Below, piece after piece: positions 1 through 9,388 of a stretch of 64,000 bases of DNA. The position numbers and the translations under genes were made by a program. Source of the DNA: Microbacterium sp. CSI-V (GTDB taxonomy: Bacteria > Actinomycetota > Actinomycetes > Actinomycetales > Microbacteriaceae); the NCBI RefSeq assembly GCF_001984105.1, contig NZ_MTQM01000008.1, positions 806,001 through 870,000 on the forward strand. Direction: 5' to 3'. Under the pieces are notes generated by a model, which searched no databases, was not told the DNA's origin, and saw only the letters and a program-made list of their open reading frames with translations. Positions within the stretch are counted from its first letter, which is position 1, and the number at the start of each line of letters is the position of its first letter.

Positions 1-161
1 GCGGGCGATGCGGCGTCGTCGCGCGGTGCGCGGAGCTCGCTGCCGCCGGGGAGGCGGCGCGAGTCGGTGGGGACGCGGCGGTAGCCGTCGGTGCGGATCA
101 GCCAGACGGAGGCGCCGATCCCGATCAGGGCGAGGAGGCCGAAAGCGATGAAGTAAGCCAT
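1..161 (-). CDS. Small membrane protein, partial (C-terminus outside window)
   Basis: The first 53 codons are visible. The protein begins MAYFIAFGLLALIGIGASVW, which is one hydrophobic membrane segment at about residues 3-20, followed by a basic, Pro/Arg-rich tail starting LIRTDGYRRVPTDSRR. This suggests a single-pass protein with a cytoplasmic tail. Start: ATG at 161-159, with a TAGTTT box (minus strand, 174-169) 7 nt upstream and no Shine-Dalgarno sequence, consistent with leaderless expression. It is transcribed divergently from the GlxA-type regulator. No family is recognised and no function is proposed. Confidence 0.6.
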   Translation of the reverse strand, partial: MAYFIAFGLLALIGIGASVWLIRTDGYRRVPTDSRRLPGGSELRAPRDDAASP

Positions 162-186
162 GGCAGAGAAACTACGTCTGTACGAA

Positions 187-207
187 TCATGCCTGCGAGT
201 GGCATGA
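187..207. promoter_or_regulatory. Inverted repeat TCATGCC-N7-GGCATGA, candidate operator
   Basis: A perfect 7-bp inverted repeat with a 7-bp spacer lies between the two divergent genes, 40 bp upstream of the regulator start. Its position suits an autoregulatory site for the AraC-type regulator, possibly controlling the small membrane protein as well. The assignment is inferred from position only. Confidence 0.4.
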
Positions 208-246
208 TGGACGACATTCGATGTATTTCTGCCACCCGGAGGATCC

Positions 247-1236
247 ATGCGTTCCGTCGCCGTCGTCGTCCAGCCCGGCTTCGCCCCGTTCGAGTTCGGC
301 CTCGCGTGCGAGGCGTTCGGACTCGACCGCAGCGATGACGGCATCCCGAACTTCGACTTCCGTATCGTGAGCCCCGACCCGGGCGTGGTCCCGTCCAACA
401 TCGGGTTCTCCATCAACGTCGAGCACGGTCTCGACGCCGCCGACGACGTCGACATCCTCGTCCTGGCCCCGATCCCCCGCGCGCAGTGGGAGCACGTCGA
501 CGAACGCGTGATCGACCTCGTGCGCCGCGCCGACGCCCGCGGCGCGTGGCTGCTGAGCGTGTGCAGCGGCTCGTTCGTCCTCGCCGCCGCGGGCGTCCTC
601 GACGGGCGTCGCGCCACGACCCACTGGCGCTACGCCCACACGATGGCCCGCATGTACCCCGAGATCGAGGTCGACCCCGACGTGCTGTACGTCCAGTCGG
701 GCAACATCATCACGAGCGCCGGTACCGCGGCGGGGCTCGACGCGTGCCTGCACCTGCTCCGGCAGGAACTGGGAGCCGAACTCGCCAACCGCATCGCCCG
801 GCGGATGGTCGTCGCGCCGCAGCGCGACGGCGGGCAGGCGCAGTTCATCGCGGCCCCGATCCCGGTCGACACGTCGCTGTCGCTCGCCCCCGTCACCGAG
901 TGGATGATGCAGAACCTGCACGCCGACCTGTCGGTTGAGCGGCTCGCGGCCCGCGCGCACATGTCGCCGCGGACGTTCGCGCGCCGCTTCAAGGCCGACT
1001 TCGGTGCGACGCCGGCCGCGTGGTTGGCGCGGCAGCGGCTGCTGCACGCCCAGCGGCTCCTCGAGGAGACCGACCTCGGCCTCGACCGCATCGCGTCGGA
1101 GTGCGGCTTCGGCTCGGCGGCGGTGCTGCGGCAGAACTTCGCCCGCACGATGGGGCTCACCCCCACCGCGTACCGCGCCCGCTTCTCGTGCTCCGACGAC
1201 GTGGCCGTGCCCTCCCGGGAGGCCGTGCCGGCCTGA
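247..1236 (+). CDS. GlxA family transcriptional regulator (DJ-1/PfpI domain plus AraC HTH)
   Basis: A 329-aa cytoplasmic DNA-binding regulator. Residues 1 to about 190 form a DJ-1/PfpI (class I glutamine amidotransferase-like) domain with the elbow motif SVCSGSFVLAAAG (Cys near residue 106) and the family signature GRRATTHW. The C-terminal 90 residues form a double helix-turn-helix of AraC type (LSVERLAARAHMSPRTFARR, then LDRIASECGFGS). In this family the N-domain is a sensor and usually not catalytic. Start: ATG preceded by GGAGG at 6-nt spacing. A perfect inverted repeat at 187-207 is a likely target. The inducer is unknown. Confidence 0.9.
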   Translation: MRSVAVVVQPGFAPFEFGLACEAFGLDRSDDGIPNFDFRIVSPDPGVVPSNIGFSINVEHGLDAADDVDILVLAPIPRAQWEHVDERVIDLVRRADARGAWLLSVCSGSFVLAAAGVLDGRRATTHWRYAHTMARMYPEIEVDPDVLYVQSGNIITSAGTAAGLDACLHLLRQELGAELANRIARRMVVAPQRDGGQAQFIAAPIPVDTSLSLAPVTEWMMQNLHADLSVERLAARAHMSPRTFARRFKADFGATPAAWLARQRLLHAQRLLEETDLGLDRIASECGFGSAAVLRQNFARTMGLTPTAYRARFSCSDDVAVPSREAVPA

Positions 1237-1256
1237 GCTCGCCGGACCGCCCCGCC

Positions 1257-2633
1257 TCAGGCGTGCGCGGCGACGAAGGCGGCGTGGTCCGCGCGCGACA
1301 CGTCGGCGTACGCGAACGCCCAGGACGCCAGTGCCTCGGTCACCGCGCGACCGGAGCCGACGTAGCCCGCCACGGCGGCGGCATCCGGAGACTGCGCGTG
1401 CGCGCGCGCCAGGGTGACCCCGCACGCCTGGGCGTATCGGCGGAACGGCTGGTCGGCGAGCTCCACCATCTCGATGCCGCCCTTCATGTCGTGGAACTGG
1501 CGCACGTAGTAGTCGGCCTCGGCGCCCCGGACGTGCCCGAGGAACGGGTCGGACACGCCCTGGAGAACGCGCTGCAGCGACACGACCCGCGCCCCCTCCC
1601 CGTCGGACGCGATGAGCGCGACCAGCGATTCCGGCTGACGGATGCCGCCGAACTGCTGCAGCACGCTGGCGCCGGCCTGCTTCCCCTGGAGGACGAAGGC
1701 GTGAGCGTCCCCGTCCTGCAGGAGCAGGAGGTAGCAGCGGGTTCCGACGCTGCCCACGCCCACCACGCGACGCGCGACGTCGGTGATGCTGTACTGCTCG
1801 AGGGTCAGGCGCACGTCGACGTTCGCCGACGTCCGGTAGGCGCCGTCAACGGCGAGGACGCGCGCGGCGAGCTCCGCGTCGACGGGGGTCATGAGCGGCG
1901 GCTGGTGCACGAACGCGAGGCGTCCCGCCCCCACGTCGGTGGTGAGGCGGCGGACGGCGCGGGCGCCGGTCCGACGTTCAGCATCGGCCATGGCGTTCTT
2001 CAGCACGGCGCGCGACGCGCGGTCCAGCGAGTCGAGGACGTCCCGCGGCCCGAAGTGCTCGAAGTAGCGCTCGATCGGGTCCCGCTGGGCCAGCGCGCGG
2101 ATCGCGCGGATGTAGGAGCCGACCGTCGCCTCGACGGCATCCCGGACGACGGACTCGTCGCGTCCGGTCTCTGCGCCGGCGAGGACGACGCTGGTGAGGA
2201 GCCTCTTGAGATCCCATTCCCACGGCGCCCAGGCCGCTTCGTCGAAGTCGTTGAGGTCGAAGACGAGGGTGCGCTGCGGTGAGGCGTAGAAGCCGAAGTT
2301 CGCCACGTGGGCGTCGCCGCACGAGGCGACGTGGAACGGGGTGGACGGGTCGCGCGCGAGGTCGGCGGCCATGACGGCCGCGGAGCCGCGGTAGAAGGCG
2401 AACGGGTTCGCCGACATCCGCTCGATGCGCAACGGCACGAGTTCGGGGATGCGGGTCGCATTCTGCGCATCCAGGATGCCGAGCGGATCGCGGCCCTCGA
2501 CGGTGAGGCGTGCGAGATCGCGCCGCGGCAATCGCTTCCGCATCTCGCGACCCTGAGCGCGGCGCTCGGTCGACGAGGGCGGCGGGTTCCACGGGATGTC
2601 GGGGCGGGGCGCGGTGGCCGTACCTGTGCTCAC
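1257..2633 (-). CDS. DUF2252 domain-containing protein
   Basis: A 458-aa protein with the hallmarks of DUF2252: an N-terminal MRKRLPRRDLARLTVEGRDP stretch, then HVASCGDAHVANFGFYASP and FDLNDFDEAAWAPWEWDLKRLLTS. These resemble the HGDxHxxN and D-x-D catalytic segments of aminoglycoside-phosphotransferase-like kinases, so a small-molecule kinase role is plausible but unproven. The GTG at 2633 is preferred over an upstream ATG because a TATGGT box sits exactly 6 nt before it and the conserved region begins soon after. It is divergent from clpB. Confidence 0.85.
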   Translation of the reverse strand: MSTGTATAPRPDIPWNPPPSSTERRAQGREMRKRLPRRDLARLTVEGRDPLGILDAQNATRIPELVPLRIERMSANPFAFYRGSAAVMAADLARDPSTPFHVASCGDAHVANFGFYASPQRTLVFDLNDFDEAAWAPWEWDLKRLLTSVVLAGAETGRDESVVRDAVEATVGSYIRAIRALAQRDPIERYFEHFGPRDVLDSLDRASRAVLKNAMADAERRTGARAVRRLTTDVGAGRLAFVHQPPLMTPVDAELAARVLAVDGAYRTSANVDVRLTLEQYSITDVARRVVGVGSVGTRCYLLLLQDGDAHAFVLQGKQAGASVLQQFGGIRQPESLVALIASDGEGARVVSLQRVLQGVSDPFLGHVRGAEADYYVRQFHDMKGGIEMVELADQPFRRYAQACGVTLARAHAQSPDAAAVAGYVGSGRAVTEALASWAFAYADVSRADHAAFVAAHA

Positions 2634-2687
2634 GCGCTCACCATAGACCCGCCGATGCCGCAGCGGTGGTGGGTGTCCCGGCATCCA

Positions 2688-2716
2688 TTGCCCTTCCGAC
2701 CGGCCGCTGCTAAACT
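2688..2716 (+). promoter_or_regulatory. clpB promoter (-35 TTGCCC, 17-bp spacer, -10 TAAACT)
   Basis: TTGCCC at 2688-2693 and TAAACT at 2711-2716 are separated by 17 bp. This is a good vegetative-type promoter, and its -10 box is overlapped by the HspR-type inverted repeat. Confidence 0.6.
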
Positions 2717-2735
2717 TGAGTCAACGCAACTCAAG
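2715..2735. promoter_or_regulatory. HAIR element, HspR operator of clpB
   Basis: CTTGAGT-N7-ACTCAAG is an exact match to the HAIR consensus (HspR-associated inverted repeat) known from actinobacterial dnaK and clpB promoters. The symmetry extends three further bases on each side (AAA/TTT, 2712-2738). It overlaps the -10 box, so a bound repressor would block transcription, with relief on heat shock. hspR itself is not in this window. Confidence 0.93.
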
Positions 2736-2761
2736 TTTGCGAAAGATTTCCAGGAGACACC

Positions 2762-4960
<2,199 letters not shown>

Positions 4961-4975
4961 CCCGGTAGTCGGGTC

Positions 4976-5241
4976 CCCGGCCCCGGGCTTCGGCTCCGGC
5001 TCGGGCCCCGGCTTCGGCTCCCGGCCCCGGGCTCCCGCTCGGCACCCGGCTTCGGCGCCCGGCTCGGGCCCCTGGCTCCGGCCCCCGGCTCCGGCATAAA
5101 CGCGATCCACGCGTAGAAACGCGCTCTCCCCGTGTTTCTCGTCGTGGATCCCGTTTATGCGTGGGGTGGATGCCGGGAGCCGGCGCCGGTGGGGCGGGTG
5201 CCGGGAGCCGGCACCGCGTCGGGTGGATGCCGGGAGCCGGC
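4976..5241. repeat. Low-complexity GC-rich repeats between clpB and rraA
   Basis: The 335-bp gap between clpB and rraA holds no gene. Its left half (about 4976-5092) is a degenerate array of CCCGGCTTCGGCTCC-like units. Its right half has three copies of GGRTGCCGGGAGCCGGC (ending at 5184, 5212 and 5241; period 28-29 bp). The 67-bp palindrome at 5094-5160 sits between the two arrays. Confidence 0.75.
5094..5160. repeat. 67-bp intergenic palindrome, copy A
   Basis: The outer arms are 18 bp with one mismatch (GCATAAACG... and ...CGTTTATGC; 5094-5111 and 5143-5160). An inner imperfect repeat (AGAAACGCG / CGTGTTTCT) lies inside. The length matches other intergenic palindromes in this window although the sequence differs. 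It could fold into a cruciform or hairpin and may help to end clpB transcription. Confidence 0.8.
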
Positions 5242-5295
5242 GTCGCGGGGGATGCAGCGGAGCCTCGGACCCCCGCCCGCCGCTACCCTGGCCGC

Positions 5296-5763
5296 ATGAC
5301 GATCGCGACGGCCGACCTCTACGACGAGCGCGGTGAAGACCTCGACTCGCTCGCGCTGCAGCTGCTCGACCTCGGTGGTCGCGTCGCGTTCGCGGGCCCG
5401 ATCCGCACGGTGCGATGCCACCGCGACAACGCCCTGGTCAAGCAGGTCCTGGCCACGCCGGGCGAGGGTTCGGTGCTGGTGATCGACGGCGGCGGTTCGC
5501 TCGAGTCGGCGTTGGTCGGCGACCTCATCGCCGCCTCCGCCGTTGAGAACGGCTGGGCGGGGATCATCGTGAACGGCGCGATCCGTGACCGCACTGCCCT
5601 GGCCGGGTTGCCCCTCGGCGTGAAGGCGCTCGGTTCGAATCCGCGCAAGAGCGCGAAGGACGGCGTCGGCGAGATCGACGTGCCCGTGACGATCGCGGGC
5701 GTCGTCTTCACCCCCGGCCGGCACGTCTGGGCCGACGCCGACGGCGTGCTCGTCGAGCGCTGA
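5296..5763 (+). CDS. rraA: RraA-family protein (ribonuclease activity regulator / HMG aldolase-like)
   Basis: A 155-aa RraA fold protein, usual family length. Visible motifs include GEGSVLVIDGGGSLESALVGD, NGWAGIIVNGAIRDR (the G-x(20)-R-D signature region) and LGVKALGSNPRKSAKDGVGE. E. coli RraA inhibits RNase E; many relatives are instead HMG/CHA aldolases or oxaloacetate decarboxylases, and sequence alone does not separate these here. ATG at 5296 is chosen because TACCCT lies exactly 6 nt upstream (leaderless) and the conserved domain starts within 10 residues. The antiporter gene follows 13 bp after its stop. Confidence 0.88.
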   Translation: MTIATADLYDERGEDLDSLALQLLDLGGRVAFAGPIRTVRCHRDNALVKQVLATPGEGSVLVIDGGGSLESALVGDLIAASAVENGWAGIIVNGAIRDRTALAGLPLGVKALGSNPRKSAKDGVGEIDVPVTIAGVVFTPGRHVWADADGVLVER

Positions 5764-5776
5764 GACGCGGCATCCG

Positions 5777-7069
5777 GTGCCCGTCTTCTTCCTCGTCGGC
5801 ATCGCCGTCATCCTGCTGTGGTCGCTGGTCGCGCACCGCTTCGAACGCATCGGTGCGCTGGGCCCCGCGTTCCTCGCGCTGGCCGGGGCGGTGCTGGTCT
5901 TCGCCGACCCGGACGGCTTCTCGTCGGCTCTGGCGGGGTCGGAGGCCGAGCGCGTCGTCGAACTCGTGTTGGCGGTGCTGCTCTTCGTCGACGCGTGCGA
6001 CGTCCGCGGCGGCGTGTTCGGCGGGGTGGGGCGTGCGCTCGCGAGGCTCGTGCTGATCGCCCTGCCGCTCGCGCTGATCCTCGCCGTGCTCGCGGGGTTC
6101 GCGCTGCTGCCCGATGTGAACGTCCTCGTCCTCGTGGTGATCGCGTGCGTCGTGATGCCCACCGACTTCGCCCCCGCGGCGATGCTGCTGCGCTCACCGC
6201 GCATCCCCGAGCGCGTCCGGCGGATCCTCACCGTCGAGAGCGGCTACAACGACGGCCTCGTGTCGCCGATCTTCGGCGTGTTCCTCGCGGCGGCCGTCGC
6301 GCTCCCCGCGCTCCTCGCCGCCGCCGAGTCGGGAGCCGACCTCGACGCGCAGCCCGAGCTCGTGAAGAACCTCGAGGACATGTTCGACGCCTTCTTCGGT
6401 GCGGCCCCCGCCACGATCGCGGCGATCGTGATCGGCGGGGCCGTCGGTGGTGCGATCGGCATCCTCGCCCGCTGGACCGTGGCGCGCAGATGGGCGGATG
6501 CCAGTGGCATCCGGTACGTCATGCTCCTGACGCCGCTGCTCGCCTACGGGATCGCAACCCTCAGCGACGTCGCCGCGAACGGTTTCGTCGCCGCGTTCGT
6601 GGCGGGCATCGTCTATCGACTCACGCGCGCGAAGGACCTCGAGGGGCGCAACGTCCCCCATGCCGAGACGCTCCTCGTCGAGGAGGCGGGGACCCTCGCG
6701 GCCAACATCATCTGGTTCGTCATGGGGGCGGTGCTCACGGTCGTGATCCTCAACGGCGTCGATCTGCGCGTGGTGATCTTCGCGGCGCTCGCGGTCACGG
6801 TGCTGCGGGCGATCCCGGTCGGCATCGCCCTGCTGCGCTCGCCGATCTCGTGGCGCGACCGGGCGCTGATCGGGTTCGTCGGTCCGCGCGGGACGGCGAC
6901 CATCGTGTTCGGGCTCCTCGCGTACAACCGCCTCCCCGAGGACACGGGCGACGTCGTGCTGTCGACCATGGTGTTCACGGTGGTGCTCAGCATCCTGTTC
7001 CACGGGGTGGTGACCCCGTTCGCGGTGCGGCGGTTGCTTCCCGAGGCGTCGGGGAGCCAGATCACGTGA
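5777..7069 (+). CDS. Cation:proton antiporter (CPA1 / NhaP-like)
   Basis: A 430-aa membrane protein with about 12 hydrophobic segments. Family features are TDFAPAAMLLRSPRIPERVRRILTVESGYNDGLVSPIFGVF (the E-S-x-x-N-D core of CPA1 exchangers, here ESGYND), a long hydrophilic loop in the middle, and FVGPRGTATIVFGLLAYN near the C-terminus. It should exchange Na+ or K+ for protons at the cytoplasmic membrane. GTG start 13 bp after rraA, so probably co-transcribed. The last codons form the left arm of a large hairpin (7051-7141). Confidence 0.88.
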   Translation: MPVFFLVGIAVILLWSLVAHRFERIGALGPAFLALAGAVLVFADPDGFSSALAGSEAERVVELVLAVLLFVDACDVRGGVFGGVGRALARLVLIALPLALILAVLAGFALLPDVNVLVLVVIACVVMPTDFAPAAMLLRSPRIPERVRRILTVESGYNDGLVSPIFGVFLAAAVALPALLAAAESGADLDAQPELVKNLEDMFDAFFGAAPATIAAIVIGGAVGGAIGILARWTVARRWADASGIRYVMLLTPLLAYGIATLSDVAANGFVAAFVAGIVYRLTRAKDLEGRNVPHAETLLVEEAGTLAANIIWFVMGAVLTVVILNGVDLRVVIFAALAVTVLRAIPVGIALLRSPISWRDRALIGFVGPRGTATIVFGLLAYNRLPEDTGDVVLSTMVFTVVLSILFHGVVTPFAVRRLLPEASGSQIT

Positions 7070-7141
7070 TGTCGCCGAGGTGACCCGGCGTGTGCGCGCC
7101 CCGGCGGGTGGCCTCGCCCAGATCACGTGATGTGGCTCCCC
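7051..7141. terminator. Large inverted repeat between convergent genes, with twin ATCACGTGAT
   Basis: The arms 7051-7070 and 7122-7141 pair with a single mismatch over 20 bp. Each contains the perfect 10-bp palindrome ATCACGTGAT (7061-7070 and 7122-7131). A GC-rich inner stem lies between. The left arm includes the last codons and stop of the antiporter gene. It sits between convergent genes, so a bidirectional terminator is likely, but the twin palindromes could also be protein sites. Confidence 0.55.
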
Positions 7142-7223
7142 CCGGGACCCGCCGCAGACGCCTCCGCCCCCGTGCCGCGAGTGCGGGTACGGGGGCGGAG
7201 GGATGCCGGGGACCGGCGGGGCG

Positions 7224-7808
7224 TCAGGCGTCGAGCAGCAGCGACTCGGCGAGGGGACGGCGCGTGCGGGGCGCGGACTCGCGGGCGCGGACGGCCTCGT
7301 CGGCGGCATCCGGGTCTCCGAAGGCGCCGACGGCGATCACGGTCACGGGCGTGAAGCGGGCGTCGATGTCGAACGCGGCGCGCAGGTCGTCGGGGGAGAA
7401 GCCGCCCATGGTGTGGGTGGCGAGGCCGCGGGCGTGGGCCTCGACCGTGAAGAACGCGGCGGACTGGCCGGCGTCGTAGACGGCCCACGGGCGGGCGTTG
7501 CCCTCGTCGTCGACGGTCTCGGCGAGGACGACGAGCAGTGCGCCGGCGGACGGCGCCCAGCCCTGGTTGAACCCGACGAGCGACTCGACGACCTTCGCGT
7601 GCGCTTCGGTCCCGCGACGGGCGAGCAGGAAGCGCCACGGCTGGGTGTTGTTGGCCGAGGGCGACCAGCGGGCGGCCTCGAGGGCGGCGCGCAGTGCCTC
7701 CTCGTCGATGGGGGCGTCGGCGTCGAAGACGCGGGTGCTCCAGCGCTCGGCCAGGACGTCGAGGATCGGGACGTCGGTCTGCGCGGTGCGGTCGAGAACG
7801 TGGGACAT
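7224..7808 (-). CDS. Nitroreductase family oxidoreductase
   Basis: A 194-aa FMN-dependent nitroreductase-fold protein. It has the N-terminal RWSTRVFD (the R-S-x-R phosphate-binding motif), EAARWSPSANNTQPWRFLLAR (S-N-x-Q-P-W/F), and the C-terminal glycine-rich ARGLATHTMGGFSPDDLR followed by VTVIAVGAFGDP. Likely NAD(P)H-dependent reduction of nitro compounds or quinones. The ATG at 7808 is preferred over an upstream in-frame Met because GAGGAG precedes it at good spacing. It lies about 100 bp downstream of the glucose-6-phosphate dehydrogenase gene on the same strand. Confidence 0.87.
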   Translation of the reverse strand: MSHVLDRTAQTDVPILDVLAERWSTRVFDADAPIDEEALRAALEAARWSPSANNTQPWRFLLARRGTEAHAKVVESLVGFNQGWAPSAGALLVVLAETVDDEGNARPWAVYDAGQSAAFFTVEAHARGLATHTMGGFSPDDLRAAFDIDARFTPVTVIAVGAFGDPDAADEAVRARESAPRTRRPLAESLLLDA

Positions 7809-7906
7809 GGGGGTACTCCTCGGGGGTGAGAACGATGCCGGGGCTCCGTCGACCCGATCCATGGAACGCGGTCGAGCCGCCGGATGTTCCCGTGTGACGG
7901 AGAAAG

Positions 7907-9274
7907 TCACAGCCCCCAGGACGCCGGGCCGGCCGTGCCCGCCGGGTACTCGTCGAGCGGCACCTGATCGGCACGCCACGCGTCGATGACCGGCTGCACG
8001 ATGCGCCAGCACTGCTCGGCGGCGTCGCCGCGCACGGCGAGCATGGCGTCGCCGTCCAGGATGCCGGAGAGCACCTCGCCGTACGCCTTCAGGCCGCCCT
8101 CGCCGAGGTCGGCCGCGAGGGTCACGCGCTCGAGCTCGAGCGGGTCGTCGGCGCCGTTGACGTTCAGTCCGAGGCTCATCGTGTCGGGGCCGAGCGAGAA
8201 CGTGAGCACCGAGGGGGCGCTCTCGCCGACGAAGCCGTCGGGCAGGTGCCGAACGGGCTTGAAGGTGACGGTCACGGCCGGGTCTCCGGCATCCGGGCCC
8301 AGGGCCTTGCCCGACCGCAGCACGATCGGCACGCCCTGCCAGCGGGCGGTGCGCACCTCGACCGTCATCTCGGCGAGCGTCTCGGTCTGCCGCGCGGGGT
8401 CGACGCCGGGCTCGTCGGCGTAGGACGTGAAGTGGCGGTCGCCGATCGTGCCCTCGGTGTACCGGGCGCGGCGGGAGCTCTTCACCGGGTCGTCGCCCCA
8501 CACGTGGGTCGCGCGCAGCACCGCGGAGGTGGCATCCCGGAGGTCGAGCTGGTCGAGGGAGGACGGCGGCTCCATCGTCACGAACGCCATGACCTGCAGC
8601 AGGTGGCTTTGGATCATGTCGACGAGGGCGCCGGCGTGGTCGTAGTACCCCGCGCGGCCTTCGAGCCCGAGCTTCTCGGGGAAGTCGACCGTGATCGCGG
8701 CGATGTCGTCGGCCGACCACACGCTCTCGATGAGCCGGTTGGCGAAGCGGACGCCGAGGAGGTTGAGCACCGTCGACCGGCCGAGGAAGTGGTCGATGCG
8801 GAACACCTGGTTCTCGGGGACGAGCTTCGCGACCTGCTGGTTGAGCGCGTGGGCGCTGGCCTCGTCGGTGCCGAACGGCTTCTCGAGCGCGAGGATCGTG
8901 CCCTCGGGGATGGTCACGTCGGCCAGGGCCACGCACGCCTTCTCGGCGACGGCCGGCGGGACGGCGAAGTACAGCGCCGGCCGGCCCTCGGCGGCATCCA
9001 GGAGCTCCTGCAGATCGGATGCCTTCGTGATGTCGGCCTGGCTGTAGGTGGTCTCGGCGACCTTGTCGAAGGCCTTCTCGGCGCCCATCGTCGCGAACGA
9101 GGCGCGCACGGTGTCGCGCCACTTCTCGTCGGTCCAGTCCTCCATGCCCGCGCCGTGCAGCCGCACCGAGCGGTTCGGCTCGCGCGTGAGCAGCTGCCCG
9201 AGGGCGGGCAGCAGGAGACGCGAGGTGAGGTCGCCCGAAGCGCCCAGGATGATGAGGGTGGTGTCCGCCGGCAT
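7907..9274 (-). CDS. Glucose-6-phosphate dehydrogenase-like protein, divergent paralogue
   Basis: A 455-aa protein with the NADP-binding GASGDLTSRLLLPAL, LEKPFGTD, the active-site strand RIDHFLGRSTVLN and GYYDHAGALVDMIQSHLLQV. The overall family match is clear. Typical enzymes are about 490-515 aa and read RIDHYLGKETVQN; here Tyr is Phe, Lys is Arg (the Lys contacts the substrate in characterised enzymes) and the protein is shorter. opcA, transketolase and transaldolase are not nearby, so this looks like a second, non-operonic copy. It may use another sugar phosphate or have altered cofactor preference. ATG with TACGGT exactly 6 nt upstream (leaderless). Confidence 0.83.
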   Translation of the reverse strand: MPADTTLIILGASGDLTSRLLLPALGQLLTREPNRSVRLHGAGMEDWTDEKWRDTVRASFATMGAEKAFDKVAETTYSQADITKASDLQELLDAAEGRPALYFAVPPAVAEKACVALADVTIPEGTILALEKPFGTDEASAHALNQQVAKLVPENQVFRIDHFLGRSTVLNLLGVRFANRLIESVWSADDIAAITVDFPEKLGLEGRAGYYDHAGALVDMIQSHLLQVMAFVTMEPPSSLDQLDLRDATSAVLRATHVWGDDPVKSSRRARYTEGTIGDRHFTSYADEPGVDPARQTETLAEMTVEVRTARWQGVPIVLRSGKALGPDAGDPAVTVTFKPVRHLPDGFVGESAPSVLTFSLGPDTMSLGLNVNGADDPLELERVTLAADLGEGGLKAYGEVLSGILDGDAMLAVRGDAAEQCWRIVQPVIDAWRADQVPLDEYPAGTAGPASWGL

Positions 9275-9388
9275 GGGGCCACCGTAGCGTCCCGGTCCGA
9301 CACCGACGGGTCGCTTGCAGCCGGCCCACGGATGCCACTAGCGAGATGCACGGCCACGGTGTCGGCATCCCCTGCCACAATCACGAGG

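Noticed and set aside
8246-9388. N-terminal extension of the GH15 protein by 381 codons
   Set aside because: The extension is the shadow of the divergent dehydrogenase gene. The GH15 N-terminal signature (IEDYAVLSNCRSAALVSR) begins right after the GTG at 9389.
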